NCBI RefSeq assembly: GCF_000710465.2
Contig: NZ_JAIZ01000337.1
Span: forward strand, 9,727-43,433
Source: Kitasatospora sp. MBT63
GTDB taxonomy: Bacteria > Actinomycetota > Actinomycetes > Streptomycetales > Streptomycetaceae
DNA: 33,707 nt
Direction: 5' to 3'
Below the pieces are notes generated by a model. The model was not told the origin of the DNA. It saw only the letters and a program-made list of their open reading frames with translations, and searched no databases. Every line of letters begins with the position of its first letter. Positions within the stretch are counted from its first letter, which is position 1. Shown piece after piece: positions 1-8,364 of the stretch. The position numbers and the translations under genes are program-made.

Positions 1-372
1 CTGTACCGGCCGCTGGTGCGGGTCAGCCACTACCTGCGGCTGCGCCGGGCGCTGCGCGCCGGCGGCCCGCTGCTGGTGCACGACTGCGGGACGCTGCCGT
101 GGGTCCGCGGCTGGCTGGCCCGCAGCGCCGCCCGGCAGGGCCGCCGGCTGCACCTGGTGCTGCTGGACGCCAGCCCCGCCGAGGCGGCCGCCGGTCAGCG
201 CGAGCGCGGCCGCGGGGTGTCGGCGTACGCCTTCGCCCGGCACCGCCACGCCACCGGCCGGCTGCGGGAGCGGCTGGCCGGGGCGGGCGGGCCGCCGGCC
301 GGCTGCGCCTCAGCGGTGGTACTGGACCGGGCCGGGGCGCTGGACCTCCAGGACATCGACTTCGCGGGCTGA
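1..372 (+). CDS. P-loop ATPase/kinase-like protein, 3' part only
   Basis: The frame is open from the first base of the window to a TGA at 370-372, so only the last 123 codons are present and the N-terminus with any Walker A motif lies outside. The visible part has the look of the C-terminal half of a zeta-toxin-like or AAA-type ATP-binding protein: a segment LLVHDCGT, then HLVLLDASP, which resembles the strand that follows a nucleotide-kinase lid, then Arg-rich helices with an RERGRG stretch. Third codon positions are almost all G or C, which supports coding. It converges on the flavin oxidase gene with only 7 bases between the two stops. The kinase/ATPase assignment is inferred from these fragments and is uncertain. 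Confidence 0.6.
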   Translation: MYRPLVRVSHYLRLRRALRAGGPLLVHDCGTLPWVRGWLARSAARQGRRLHLVLLDASPAEAAAGQRERGRGVSAYAFARHRHATGRLRERLAGAGGPPAGCASAVVLDRAGALDLQDIDFAG

Positions 373-379
373 GCCCCGC

Positions 380-2218
380 TCAGCGGCCGTGCACCTCGAG
401 GAAGGTGCGCACGGCCGACTCCAGCGCCCCCTCGATCCAGGCGGGCTTCAGGCTGGTGTGCTCGCCCGCGAAGTGCACCCGGCCCTCGGGGGTGCGGGCC
501 GCGGGGTGCAGCTCGTGGAGCTGGCCGGGGGTGAACATGACCGCCTCGCCGAGCGCGTAGCGGGCCCGGGCCCAGGACTGGGTGACGCCGACGCCGGTGA
601 ACTCGCTGCGCACCTTGGGCCCGAACAGCCGCTCGAGGTCGTCGAGGGCGAAGGCGTAGCGCTCGCCGGGGGTCAGCGAGTCCCAGCGCATCGCATCGTC
701 GGACCAGGTGTAGGAGGCCAGCACCACCCCGCCCGCCGAGCCCTCGGGGGCGTGCGAGGGGAAGTAGGTGAAGCGGCTGGCGCTGTCGGAGACGCAGCCT
801 CCGCCGGTGAAGCCGGTCGGCCCCTCCTCCCAGAACCGGGTCCTGAACTCCAGCAGCACCTTGGTGGCCGAGTCGTAGTGCAGTTCGCCGACCGCCCGCC
901 GCTTCGGGTACGACATCAGCGGCTCGACGGTGCAGAACCGCAGGGCGCTGAACGGGATGGTGACGATGGCGTAGTCGCCCTCGAACACCTCGGTCGGGGC
1001 GGTCGGCGCGCCGTCGCAGGACTCCTCGTCGCCGGTCTCGGCGCAGGTCTCGATCCGCACCCCGGTGTCGCTCTGCACCAGCCGGGTCATCCGGCGGCCC
1101 ATCCGCAGGTCGTTGCGGAGCGGGGCGGCAAGCGCCTCGGTGAGGACGTCGGTGCCGCCCTCCAGCTCCCAGTAGCGGTTGTCGGGCCTGATCACGGCGT
1201 GGTCGATCAGGGTCGGGACGATCGAGTAGTGCAGCCGGGAGGTGAGGTTCTCCAGGGTGCCGGCGGCCTGGATCCGGTTCTGGTCCCAGCCGGCCTCCTC
1301 GACCAGGTAGCGGTGGGTGGAGTAGCCGTCGTAGCGGCGGAAGATCTCGGTCCAGGCGGCCAGCTTCTCCTGGACGGAGGCGTCGGCGGGCACGCTGACC
1401 TTCGCGAAGGCGCGGTCGACGGCGGCGGAGGCGGTGGTGTCCAGCTCGGTGCTGAACGAGCGGTTCACCGCGCCGGGGCTGCGGGCGTAGTCGGCCCGGG
1501 TGGAGTGCTCGCCGTTGACCGCGATCCTGGTCCGGAAGGTGGCGGCCGGCGCCTTGAAGCCGTCGTCGGCGGGGCCGTTGGTCCAGGTCTCGCCGGTGAA
1601 CGAGCGGTGCACCACCGCGGGCGTGCGGCCGGCCGGCTGCTCGCCGGGGGTGATGTCGGCGTTGTAGAACAGCCGGCGCCGGAGCCCGAGCTTGTCGGCG
1701 AGGGCGAGCACCAGCGGGTGGAAGTCCGGCAGGCGCATCGCGCCGGCCTCGGCGTGCAGCTTCGGGTCGGTGAACATGCCGCGGAAGGTCTTCCCCCGGC
1801 CGCCGACCCGGCTGCCGTTGGCTTCGATCACCACCACCTGGTGCCCGGCCTGCCTGAGCAGGGTCGCCGCGGTCAGGCCGGCGATGCCGGCGCCCACGAC
1901 CAGGACCTTCTTCTGCGGTGCGCGGGCCGGCAGCCTGCCGTCGATCAGGATCTTCAGGTACTCGAGGGTCAGGTCGGTCTTCTCGTCGTCGCCGACCATC
2001 AGCATCTTGCGGGCGAGGTCGCGGGCGGTCGCCGGGTCCGCGCCGCCGGTGGCGGCGGCCGTGCGCGGCGCTTCGAGGGCGGTGCGGCCCGCGAAGCCGG
2101 CGGCGCCGGCCACTGCCGCCGCTGCGGCGGCGGAGCCGATGACCACGCGGCGGCCGAGCCGGGGTCCGGTGCGGCCGGGCTCGGTTCCGTCGGGCGGCTG
2201 GGTGGTGGACTGTTCCAT
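380..2218 (-). CDS. Flavin monoamine / L-amino acid oxidase, Tat-exported
   Basis: A 612-residue FAD-dependent amine oxidase that would oxidatively deaminate an amino acid or amine to an imine and H2O2; the substrate cannot be told from sequence. A twin-arginine signal (RLGRRVVIG, residues 20-28, then an Ala-rich stretch) suggests Tat export. The dinucleotide fold motif GAGIAG is at about 109-114, followed by RVGGR at 137-141, the classic GG-doublet signature. The C-terminus carries HFAGEHTS and a Glu-Gly-Ala-Leu-Glu-Ser-Ala helix that closes the FAD site in this family. The frame is open further upstream to 2260, but the ATG at 2218 has GGAG five bases before it, so it is preferred. Length and layout fit secreted actinobacterial L-amino acid oxidases such as L-glutamate oxidase; that name would be a guess. 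Confidence 0.9.
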   Translation of the reverse strand: MEQSTTQPPDGTEPGRTGPRLGRRVVIGSAAAAAAVAGAAGFAGRTALEAPRTAAATGGADPATARDLARKMLMVGDDEKTDLTLEYLKILIDGRLPARAPQKKVLVVGAGIAGLTAATLLRQAGHQVVVIEANGSRVGGRGKTFRGMFTDPKLHAEAGAMRLPDFHPLVLALADKLGLRRRLFYNADITPGEQPAGRTPAVVHRSFTGETWTNGPADDGFKAPAATFRTRIAVNGEHSTRADYARSPGAVNRSFSTELDTTASAAVDRAFAKVSVPADASVQEKLAAWTEIFRRYDGYSTHRYLVEEAGWDQNRIQAAGTLENLTSRLHYSIVPTLIDHAVIRPDNRYWELEGGTDVLTEALAAPLRNDLRMGRRMTRLVQSDTGVRIETCAETGDEESCDGAPTAPTEVFEGDYAIVTIPFSALRFCTVEPLMSYPKRRAVGELHYDSATKVLLEFRTRFWEEGPTGFTGGGCVSDSASRFTYFPSHAPEGSAGGVVLASYTWSDDAMRWDSLTPGERYAFALDDLERLFGPKVRSEFTGVGVTQSWARARYALGEAVMFTPGQLHELHPAARTPEGRVHFAGEHTSLKPAWIEGALESAVRTFLEVHGR

Positions 2219-2399
2219 GGATACTCCGTCAGTCATGTGGTCCGGCAACACCTGGGCCAACTGGAGCAGTCCGTTCCGGGCACGCCCGGCCGGTGGTTTT
2301 CACCCTCCCGGTGGGTGATCCCGGCGCCTGTCACCCGACCGGGCGCGGCGGACAGGGTGAGCCGGCCGCGCGCCGCCCGGCGGGCCCGCCGCGGCTCGC

Positions 2400-2405
2400 T
2401 ACTGT
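2400..2405 (+). promoter_or_regulatory. -10 element for a leaderless transcript
   Basis: TACTGT fits the actinobacterial TANNNT -10 pattern and ends exactly 7 bases before the ATG at 2413. There is no Shine-Dalgarno-like sequence in front of that ATG. This is the geometry of a leaderless mRNA starting at or next to the A of the start codon. No clear -35 was seen. Confidence 0.5.
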
Positions 2406-2412
2406 GTCGCCC

Positions 2413-3174
2413 ATGCCCACCCCCCACCCCCTGCGCGGGCCGCGCGCGCGTCGGCTCGCCGACCGTCTGACCGCGCAGTACCGCATCCCGATCGAGCCGC
2501 AGTACGACCCGGGCAGCCGCCGGTGGACGCTGCGCTGGTACGACGGGCCGCCGCTGGCCGCGGTCCGGGCCGCCCTCGGCCGGCACGGGCCGGAGGCCGA
2601 GCAGCTGCTGGTCCGCCGTGACCTCACCACCCGGGCACTGGCCCTGGCCGCGATCCGGGAGACCAGGGCCGGCGCGATGCACCGCTGGGTCGGCAGCTGG
2701 GGCCAGCGCTACCACCTGGAGCAGGTGCTGGCCGACCGGCCGTTCCCGGACCGGGCGGACAGCCCGCGGGAGGCCGCGATGCTGGAGCGGCTGCTGCAGG
2801 CCGCCACCGCCGAGCACGGACGCTGGAGCCACCCGGACGAGAACAAGGCGTTCGAGCTGGTCGCCCGGGACGGCGTCGCCTGGCTGCTCCCGGACGACCG
2901 GCTGGCCGGCCCGCAGGACCGCGACGGACTGGCGCTCGGCCCGCTGGAGTACCTGACGGCCCGCTACGCCACCGGCGTGCACCGCACGGCCTGGGAGACC
3001 GCGCTGGCCACCATGCCGCTGCGGGCCGCGGTGACCGCCGCCCGCGACGACGGCGCGCCGACCCCGGACGCTGCCCGCGCCGCCCTCGCACTGCTGCCCG
3101 CGCTGCGCTCCGAGCTGACCGCCGACCTGGACCGCACCCAGGACCGGCTGAACCGCGCCGCGGCCCCGGCCTGA
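2413..3174 (+). CDS. Conserved-looking protein of unknown function
   Basis: A 253-residue soluble protein I do not recognise. It is rich in Arg, Ala and Leu, with an early beta-like segment (RRWTLRWYDGPPL) after a helical RRLADRLTAQ stretch, then mostly predicted helices, including a Trp-containing stretch (MHRWVGSWGQRYHLEQVLADRPF) and a C-terminal helix of Asp, Arg and Leu. There is no signal peptide, membrane segment or obvious metal site. The start is the ATG at 2413; the frame is open upstream, but the -10 box seven bases before the ATG and the lack of a Shine-Dalgarno site argue for leaderless translation from here. Codon use is typical of the window. It is transcribed away from the flavin oxidase and toward the two-component system, with a hairpin between. 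Confidence 0.8.
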   Translation: MPTPHPLRGPRARRLADRLTAQYRIPIEPQYDPGSRRWTLRWYDGPPLAAVRAALGRHGPEAEQLLVRRDLTTRALALAAIRETRAGAMHRWVGSWGQRYHLEQVLADRPFPDRADSPREAAMLERLLQAATAEHGRWSHPDENKAFELVARDGVAWLLPDDRLAGPQDRDGLALGPLEYLTARYATGVHRTAWETALATMPLRAAVTAARDDGAPTPDAARAALALLPALRSELTADLDRTQDRLNRAAAPA

Positions 3175-3210
3175 CGCCCGGGGTGACACGCGGGGTGACG
3201 CCCGGGGGGA

Positions 3211-3234
3211 GGCCCGGCCACCGTGGTCCGGGCC
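3211..3234. terminator. Hairpin between convergent genes
   Basis: GGCCCGGCCAC pairs with GTGGTCCGGGCC, with one bulged T and a one-base loop as written. It lies between the stop of the unknown protein and the stop of the response regulator and could end transcription from both sides. There is no U-tract, as is common in high-GC actinobacteria. Confidence 0.5.
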
Positions 3235-3238
3235 GCCG

Positions 3239-3886
3239 TCACAGGCCCGCGTCCCGGGCCAGCAGGGCGGCCTGCACCCGGTTGTCGCAGCCGAGTTTGG
3301 CCAGGATCCGGCTGACGTAGGTCTTCACGGTGGCCTCGCTCATGTGCAGCCGGGCGCCGGCGTCCGCGTTGGACAGGCCCTCGCCGAGCAGGTCGACCAC
3401 CTGGCGCTCGCGCTCGGTGCGGACCGCGAGGCGGCTGCGGGCCGCCTCGCCGCGGGCGCCGGCCGAGCCGGCCGCCAGGCTGTCGACGATGTGCCGGGTG
3501 GCGGCGGGCGACAGGAAGGCGTGGCCGGTGGCGGCGGCCCGGACGGCCTGGATCAGTTCGGCGGGGGCGGTGTCCTTGAGCAGGAACCCGGCGCCGCCGC
3601 CGCTGATCGCGCGCAGCACGTTGTCGCGTTCGCCGAAGGTGGTGAGGATCAGCGCCCGGGCGCCGGGCGCGGCCCTGGGCAGTTCGGCGAGCGCGCTCAG
3701 ACCGTCGAGCACCGGCATCTGGATGTCCAGCAGCACCACGTCGACCGCGTGGGTCCGGGCGAGTTCGAGAGCCTGGCGGCCGTCGGCGGCCTCCGCCACC
3801 ACCTCGATGTCCTCGGCCGAGCCGAGGATGAGCCGGATGCCGGCCCGGATGAGCGGCTCGTCGTCGGCCACGAGGACCCTGATCAC
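3239..3886 (-). CDS. NarL/LuxR-family response regulator
   Basis: A 215-residue two-component response regulator that binds DNA when phosphorylated. The receiver domain (about 1-120) has the acidic pair D8-D9, the phosphoacceptor D54 in LLDIQMP, the TT switch near residue 82, and a Lys in LLKDT. The C-terminal LuxR-type helix-turn-helix (about 150-210) shows the usual LTxRE-like start degenerated to RTERERQVVDLL, then GLSNADAGARLHMSEATVKTYVSRI. The GTG start has AGGAG six bases upstream. It follows the histidine kinase gene with a 33-base gap in the same direction, so the two form an operon and a cognate pair. The signal and target genes are not evident. Confidence 0.95.
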   Translation of the reverse strand: MIRVLVADDEPLIRAGIRLILGSAEDIEVVAEAADGRQALELARTHAVDVVLLDIQMPVLDGLSALAELPRAAPGARALILTTFGERDNVLRAISGGGAGFLLKDTAPAELIQAVRAAATGHAFLSPAATRHIVDSLAAGSAGARGEAARSRLAVRTERERQVVDLLGEGLSNADAGARLHMSEATVKTYVSRILAKLGCDNRVQAALLARDAGL

Positions 3887-3919
3887 GGCGGTCTCCTGTG
3901 CTACCCGGGGTGCGGACCC

Positions 3920-5554
3920 CTACACCTTCGCACGGTAGTGCTGTTTGTCGATCAGCAGGCCGTCCCGGAAGCAGAACCGGACCACGTCCTGGGTGTCGAG
4001 GTCGGTGTTGCCGTCGTCGGTGCCGAACCACCGGCAGTCGGCGTCCGGCGGCACCGGCGGGCCGCTGTCCCGGTAGCCGTTGGTGAGCCACTCGGCGCCG
4101 GGCGGCAGCATCCCGAGCACCTCGTCCTCGGGGGTCTGCGGCTGGATCGAGTCGTACAGCGCGACCGGGACGGTGGAGTCCTGCACCGAGTCCGCGAACT
4201 TGACGCCGGCCCAGCCGACCACGGCCACCGAGACCAGCAGCACCACGGCCGCGGTGACCGCGCAGCCCACCACCGGTCCGCGGCCCGTGGACGGCAGCGG
4301 CTCGGCCGGCGGCAGCCAGGGGTCGCCCTGGTCGGCGGGCGCCCGGCCGCCGCTGTCGTACGGCAGCAGCCCGGCCAGCCGGTAGCCGCCGTCGGGGGCG
4401 GCGCCCGCGTGGACGATCCCGCCGAGCAGGCGGGCCCGTTCGCGCAGGCCGGTCAGGCCCTGGCCGCCGCTGACGGCGCCCGAGGGGGCGGCGGCCGGCC
4501 CGTTGGCCACCTCGACGACCAGGGTGTCGGGCTCGTACCGCAGGGTCACCGTGATCGGCGCGCCCGGCGCGTGCTTGTGAGCGTTGGTCAGGCCCTCCTG
4601 GACGATCCGGTAGGCGCCGTGGCCGGTGGCGGCGGCCAGCGGGCGCGGCTCGCCGTCGCGGCGCAGTGTGACGGTGGCGCCGGCCGCGCGGGAGGCGTCG
4701 GTGAGCCGCTCGACCGTGTCGATGCCGCCGGCCTCGGGCAGTGAGTCGTCGCGCAGCAGGCCGACCACCTCGCGCAGTTCCCGCATGGCGCCGGTGGCGG
4801 CCTGCCGGAGCACCCCGACGGCCTCGCGCTGGCCTCCGGTGAGGGTGCGGTCCACCTCCAGGGCGCCGGTGTGCACGGCTATCAGGGCGAGTTGGTGGCC
4901 GAGGCTGTCGTGCATGTCCTGGGCGATCCGGTGGCGTTCGCGCAGCCGGGCCTGGTGGGCCACCATGTGGCGCTCGCGCAGCAGTTGCTGGTTGCGTTCC
5001 TGGAGCGCGCCGAGCAGGGTGCGGCGCTGCGCCAGGTAGCGGCTGATCACGGCGGGCAGGACGGCCAGCATCATGAAGCTGACCACCACGAGGGCCAGCT
5101 CGGCCAGCACCGGCAGCCCGGCGGGGTCCAGCCGGTACGACAGGCCGCCGAGGATCAGCAGTGCCGCGGTGAAGAACGCGGTCAGCGGCGCGGGGCGCAG
5201 GATCCGCCGTCCGGCCGACCAGCCGGCGAACACCAGGGCGGGCACGAAGCCGGCCGGTCCGGTGACCGCGGCCGACGCCAGGACCAGCACCGTCCCGGGC
5301 AGGCCCCGGCGCAGCAGGTAGAGCACGGCGGTGCCGAGCCCGACGGCGGCCATGTGCAGCGGCCGGGTGCCGTCCAGGTTCTCCAGCCCGCCGGCGAGCA
5401 GGGCGAGCGCGGCCGCGGCGACCCCTTCGCGGACCAACAGCCGGCGGGTCCACGGGCCGGGCAGGGCGCGCGCCAGCAGGGCGCGCGGCGTCGGCGGGCC
5501 GGGGAGCGCGCGCAGGCGTGCCAGGGCCGGACGGGTGATCGATCTCGGGGTCAC
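3920..5554 (-). CDS. HisKA_3 sensor histidine kinase with C-terminal outer domain
   Basis: A 544-residue membrane sensor kinase, partner of the adjacent regulator. An N-terminal membrane part (about 40-170) holds several hydrophobic segments. A helical dimerisation region follows, with phosphoacceptor H215 in MHDSLGH, then an ATPase domain with the N-box around 319-331 (QEGLTNAHKHAPG) and G-box around 363-373 (GGQGLTGLRER). Unusually, the protein continues past the ATPase domain: a Pro-rich linker, a clear transmembrane helix at about 427-450, and a soluble tail of about 95 residues with two Cys (in DADCRW and VRFCFR) predicted outside the cell. The GTG start at 5554 has no Shine-Dalgarno site but has a -10 box 8 bases upstream, so translation is probably leaderless. 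Confidence 0.93.
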   Translation of the reverse strand: MTPRSITRPALARLRALPGPPTPRALLARALPGPWTRRLLVREGVAAAALALLAGGLENLDGTRPLHMAAVGLGTAVLYLLRRGLPGTVLVLASAAVTGPAGFVPALVFAGWSAGRRILRPAPLTAFFTAALLILGGLSYRLDPAGLPVLAELALVVVSFMMLAVLPAVISRYLAQRRTLLGALQERNQQLLRERHMVAHQARLRERHRIAQDMHDSLGHQLALIAVHTGALEVDRTLTGGQREAVGVLRQAATGAMRELREVVGLLRDDSLPEAGGIDTVERLTDASRAAGATVTLRRDGEPRPLAAATGHGAYRIVQEGLTNAHKHAPGAPITVTLRYEPDTLVVEVANGPAAAPSGAVSGGQGLTGLRERARLLGGIVHAGAAPDGGYRLAGLLPYDSGGRAPADQGDPWLPPAEPLPSTGRGPVVGCAVTAAVVLLVSVAVVGWAGVKFADSVQDSTVPVALYDSIQPQTPEDEVLGMLPPGAEWLTNGYRDSGPPVPPDADCRWFGTDDGNTDLDTQDVVRFCFRDGLLIDKQHYRAKV

Positions 5555-5562
5555 GGGGACCG

Positions 5563-5568
5563 AGGGTA
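5563..5568 (-). promoter_or_regulatory. -10 element for the histidine kinase operon
   Basis: Read on the minus strand this is TACCCT (TANNNT), 8 bases before the GTG start at 5554. The start codon lacks a ribosome binding site, so this looks like a leaderless promoter. No -35 match was found. Confidence 0.45.
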
Positions 5569-5638
5569 GCGGGGCCGGTCCGGCGGGCGCTGCCGCGGTT
5601 GGTCGCGGTCGGCCCGCGACGAAAGTCGCTGCTGCCGG

Positions 5639-8107
5639 TCAGTCCCGGCGGGCGAGCAGCAGGGCGACGTCGTCGGCGCGGTGGGAGGCGTGGCGGGCGT
5701 CGCCGACCAGCCGGTCGGCGAGGGCTTCCAGGGTGAGGCCGCGGGTGTGGGCGAGCGCGGTGCGCAGCCGGTCGATGCCCTGCTCGATCGGGGCTCCGGG
5801 CTCCTCGACCAGGCCGTCGGTGTAGAGCGCGAGGACGGCGCCGGGCGGCAGCACGAACTCGGTGACCGGGAAGTGCACCGAGCGGTCGATGCCGAGCAGC
5901 GGGCCGCCCTCGAGTTCCAGGACCTCGGCCGGTCCGTCGGGGTGGCGCAGCAGCGGGGGCAGGTGCCCGGCGCGGACGCCCTGGGTGCGTCCGTCGGCGG
6001 GGTCGAGCCGCAGCAGGCAGCAGCTCGCGAGCAGGCCCGCGTCGAGGTCGAGGAGCAGCTGGTTGGTGCGGGTGAGTACCTCGTCGGGGGCACTGCCGCT
6101 GCTGACGAAGGCGCGGACGGCGCTGCGCAGCTGTCCCATGGTGGCGGCGGCGCCGACGTTGTGGCCCTCGACGTCGCCGATCACCAGGCACAGGCCCTCC
6201 GGGGTGGTCACGGCGTCGTACCAGTCGCCGCCGATCTCCATGCCCTGGGTGCCGGGCAGGTAGCGGGCGGCGGTGGTCAGGCCGGGCACGGTGGGCAGCC
6301 GGTGCGGCAGCAGGGCCTGCTGGAGGCCGCGGGCGAGGGCGAACTCGGCGTCGTAGAGGCGGGCCCGCTCCAGGGCCTGGGCGATCAGGCCGCCGAGCGC
6401 GGTGAGCACGGACCGCTCCTCGGCGGTGAACACCCGCTGGTGGTCGAAGCCGATGATACAGCTGCCGACGGGGTGGCCGGAGGCGATCAGCGGGAGGAAG
6501 GCCCAGGCCTTCATCTCGTCCCTGGGGATGCCGGGGTAGGCGGCGACCAGTTCGTCCGGCGAGGAGAAGAAGATCGGGGCGCCGCTGCTGAACACCTCGG
6601 TGCCGGGCAGCCGGGAGCGGATCGGTATGCCTTCGAAGGAGTCCAGGAACCCGGTCGGGTAGCCGCTCTGGGCGACCAGGTGCATCCGGCCGCTGCGGGC
6701 CAGGTAGAGGGCGAGTTCCTGGCCGCCGAAGCCGGGCAGGATCTGGTCGATCACGGAGGCCGAGACCTCGCGCACGGTGACGGCCTCGGTGAGTGCGCTG
6801 GCCAGCTGGAGCAGGTGGTAGAAGGCGCCGGGCCGGGGCGGGGTGGCGGGCGGGGCCTCGGGCAGTTCGTCGAGGTGCTGGCCGCTGGGGGCGGCCGGGA
6901 CGACCCGGCCGGTGACGCCGTACGCGTCGGGGTAGAGCGAGAACGCCAGCCAGTGGTCGGGCGGGCGGCGGGCGAGGAAGGCGGTGGGCTGCTGGGAGAC
7001 CATGGCGGCGCGGTAGCGGTCCTCGTAGACCGGGTCGGTCAGCCACGGCAGCGCCTCCCAGGGGAGGCGGCCGATCAGCTGGACCCGGGGGGAGCCGAGG
7101 TGCATCTCGGCGCTGCGGTTGACGTAGGCGACCCGGCCGTCGGGGTGGAGGGCGAAGACCCCGTCGCGCAGCCGTTCGACGGCCGCGGCGGCGGCCGAGC
7201 CGGCCGTGCTGTCGAGCACGGTGACCACCAGGTGGGCGGAGCCTTCGGGGACCCGGCCGCGCAGCTCCAGGGTCCGGTAGCCGCCGCTGTGGTCGCGGAC
7301 CTGGACCTGGCGGCTGAACGGTCCCGCGCCGCGGACGGCGGCCCGGGCGGCGGTGCGCAGCGGCCGGACGTCCTCCGGGGCGAGCCGGGCGACCAGGGTG
7401 GCCCAGCGGCCGTCGAACTCGGCCGGGCCGAGTCCGAGGATCCGGGTCAGTTCGCTGTCGGCGCGCAGCCGGCCGGTGGCCGGTTCCCAGTCCAGGCTGC
7501 CGATCAGGGTCGCGCTGTCGGTGGGCGCCGGCGGGCGCAGGACCTTCGGTTCGCGGCCGGCCGCCAGTTCGTCGCCGTGGGCGGCGAGGCCCGCGGCGAG
7601 GCGGTTGGCGGCGGTGCGCAGCGGGCGTCTGGTGCCGGGCGGGGGTCCGCCGGCCGAGCCGGGCCACAGCAGGGCGAGCGCGCCGAAGCTCTGGCCGTCC
7701 GCGGCGAGCGGCACCCAGGCGCTGGCGTAGGAGTAGGGCAGGCCGACGGCCAGCCGGGGGAACCTGCGCATGGTCTCGTCGGCGTCGCCGAGCAGGATGG
7801 TTCGGCCGGTGCGGTAGGCCTCGGCGGGGGGCAGCGGGGCGGCGACCGGGATCCGGCGCAGCACGTCCAGCAGGTGCAGCGGGACGCCGACCACGGTGTT
7901 GATCATCAGCGAGCGGCGGTCGGGTGAGCGGAGGTAGACCAGTCCGCCGTAGGCGGAGGTGCTCCGGACGGCGCGCAGCAGGGAGTCGGCGAGCAGCCGG
8001 TCGACGGCGTCCCGCCAGGGTGGCCGGGCGCCGGACACCCGGCTCGCTCCGGTCCGGTCGGTGGAAGGCGGCGGGCCGTGCTGGTCCGCCGGCACACCCT
8101 GTCGCAT
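5639..8107 (-). CDS. GAF/PAS sensor PP2C phosphatase (SpoIIE type)
   Basis: An 822-residue soluble serine phosphatase of the SpoIIE/RsbU class, which dephosphorylates an anti-anti-sigma factor in partner-switching systems. Order by inspection: a GAF-like domain (about 30-180), two PAS-like domains (about 200-310 and 315-400), a second GAF (about 430-585) and the PPM phosphatase (about 600-822). Metal-site motifs are visible: GGDWYDAV, IGDVEGHNVGAAATMGQLR, YTDGLVE and RADDVALLLARRD at the very end. There is no C-terminal RsbW-like kinase domain, unlike its paralogue at 27175-29316. The ATG at 8107 is chosen over a GTG at 8128 because a promoter ends 7 bases before it, and GAGAAG could also act as a weak binding site. 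It is divergent from the deacetylase gene. Confidence 0.92.
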   Translation of the reverse strand: MRQGVPADQHGPPPSTDRTGASRVSGARPPWRDAVDRLLADSLLRAVRSTSAYGGLVYLRSPDRRSLMINTVVGVPLHLLDVLRRIPVAAPLPPAEAYRTGRTILLGDADETMRRFPRLAVGLPYSYASAWVPLAADGQSFGALALLWPGSAGGPPPGTRRPLRTAANRLAAGLAAHGDELAAGREPKVLRPPAPTDSATLIGSLDWEPATGRLRADSELTRILGLGPAEFDGRWATLVARLAPEDVRPLRTAARAAVRGAGPFSRQVQVRDHSGGYRTLELRGRVPEGSAHLVVTVLDSTAGSAAAAAVERLRDGVFALHPDGRVAYVNRSAEMHLGSPRVQLIGRLPWEALPWLTDPVYEDRYRAAMVSQQPTAFLARRPPDHWLAFSLYPDAYGVTGRVVPAAPSGQHLDELPEAPPATPPRPGAFYHLLQLASALTEAVTVREVSASVIDQILPGFGGQELALYLARSGRMHLVAQSGYPTGFLDSFEGIPIRSRLPGTEVFSSGAPIFFSSPDELVAAYPGIPRDEMKAWAFLPLIASGHPVGSCIIGFDHQRVFTAEERSVLTALGGLIAQALERARLYDAEFALARGLQQALLPHRLPTVPGLTTAARYLPGTQGMEIGGDWYDAVTTPEGLCLVIGDVEGHNVGAAATMGQLRSAVRAFVSSGSAPDEVLTRTNQLLLDLDAGLLASCCLLRLDPADGRTQGVRAGHLPPLLRHPDGPAEVLELEGGPLLGIDRSVHFPVTEFVLPPGAVLALYTDGLVEEPGAPIEQGIDRLRTALAHTRGLTLEALADRLVGDARHASHRADDVALLLARRD

Positions 8108-8114
8108 GTTCTTC

Positions 8115-8144
8115 TCTGTACGCCGCACGGACGGGGGGTGTCAA
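8115..8144 (-). promoter_or_regulatory. Promoter TTGACA-N18-TACAGA for the SpoIIE gene
   Basis: On the minus strand a perfect -35 TTGACA (8139-8144) is followed after 18 bases by TACAGA (8115-8120), which has the conserved TA but A rather than T at the last position. The -10 ends 7 bases before the ATG at 8107, so the transcript may be leaderless. Confidence 0.6.
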
Positions 8145-8330
8145 ACCGGGGCAAGCTGGACAGGCCGGGGTGGACGGCGCGGCGGACGGGCCGCCCTCCA
8201 CCCTCCGCGACCGCCACCGGGACCCGCCATCGCGCCCCGCTCCGTGCCGTCCGTCCCGTCCCGCGGCCTCGAGCCTCGGCCATCCGGGCCACACCGGAGC
8301 GGCGCCCGGTTCACCGGGGATTCACCCGGG

Positions 8331-8364
8331 GATCATCCGCCGGTATGACGGTCCGATCATCCGC
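8331..8364. repeat. 10-bp direct repeat flanking the deacetylase start
   Basis: GATCATCCGC occurs at 8331-8340 and again at 8355-8364, a period of 24 bases, on either side of the ATG at 8345. Just upstream, TTCACC(C)GGGGAT is also nearly repeated. Two equally spaced copies could be an operator, but chance is possible in this composition. Confidence 0.3.

Noticed and set aside
2276..2289. Short inverted repeat CCGGGC-AC-GCCCGG upstream of the flavin oxidase
   Set aside because: Six-base GC arms are frequent by chance at this composition and no promoter was found next to it.
389..2470. Long plus-strand frame opposite the flavin oxidase
   Set aside because: Antisense shadow of a gene with clear FAD motifs; low-complexity product.
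5681..7927. Long plus-strand frame opposite the SpoIIE gene
   Set aside because: Antisense shadow; the minus-strand frame has all phosphatase motifs.
2964..8294. Very long open frame on the minus strand (about 1776 codons)
   Set aside because: It runs through the response regulator, kinase and SpoIIE genes in another frame; its product is Arg/Pro/Gly low complexity, as expected from high-GC shadow frames.
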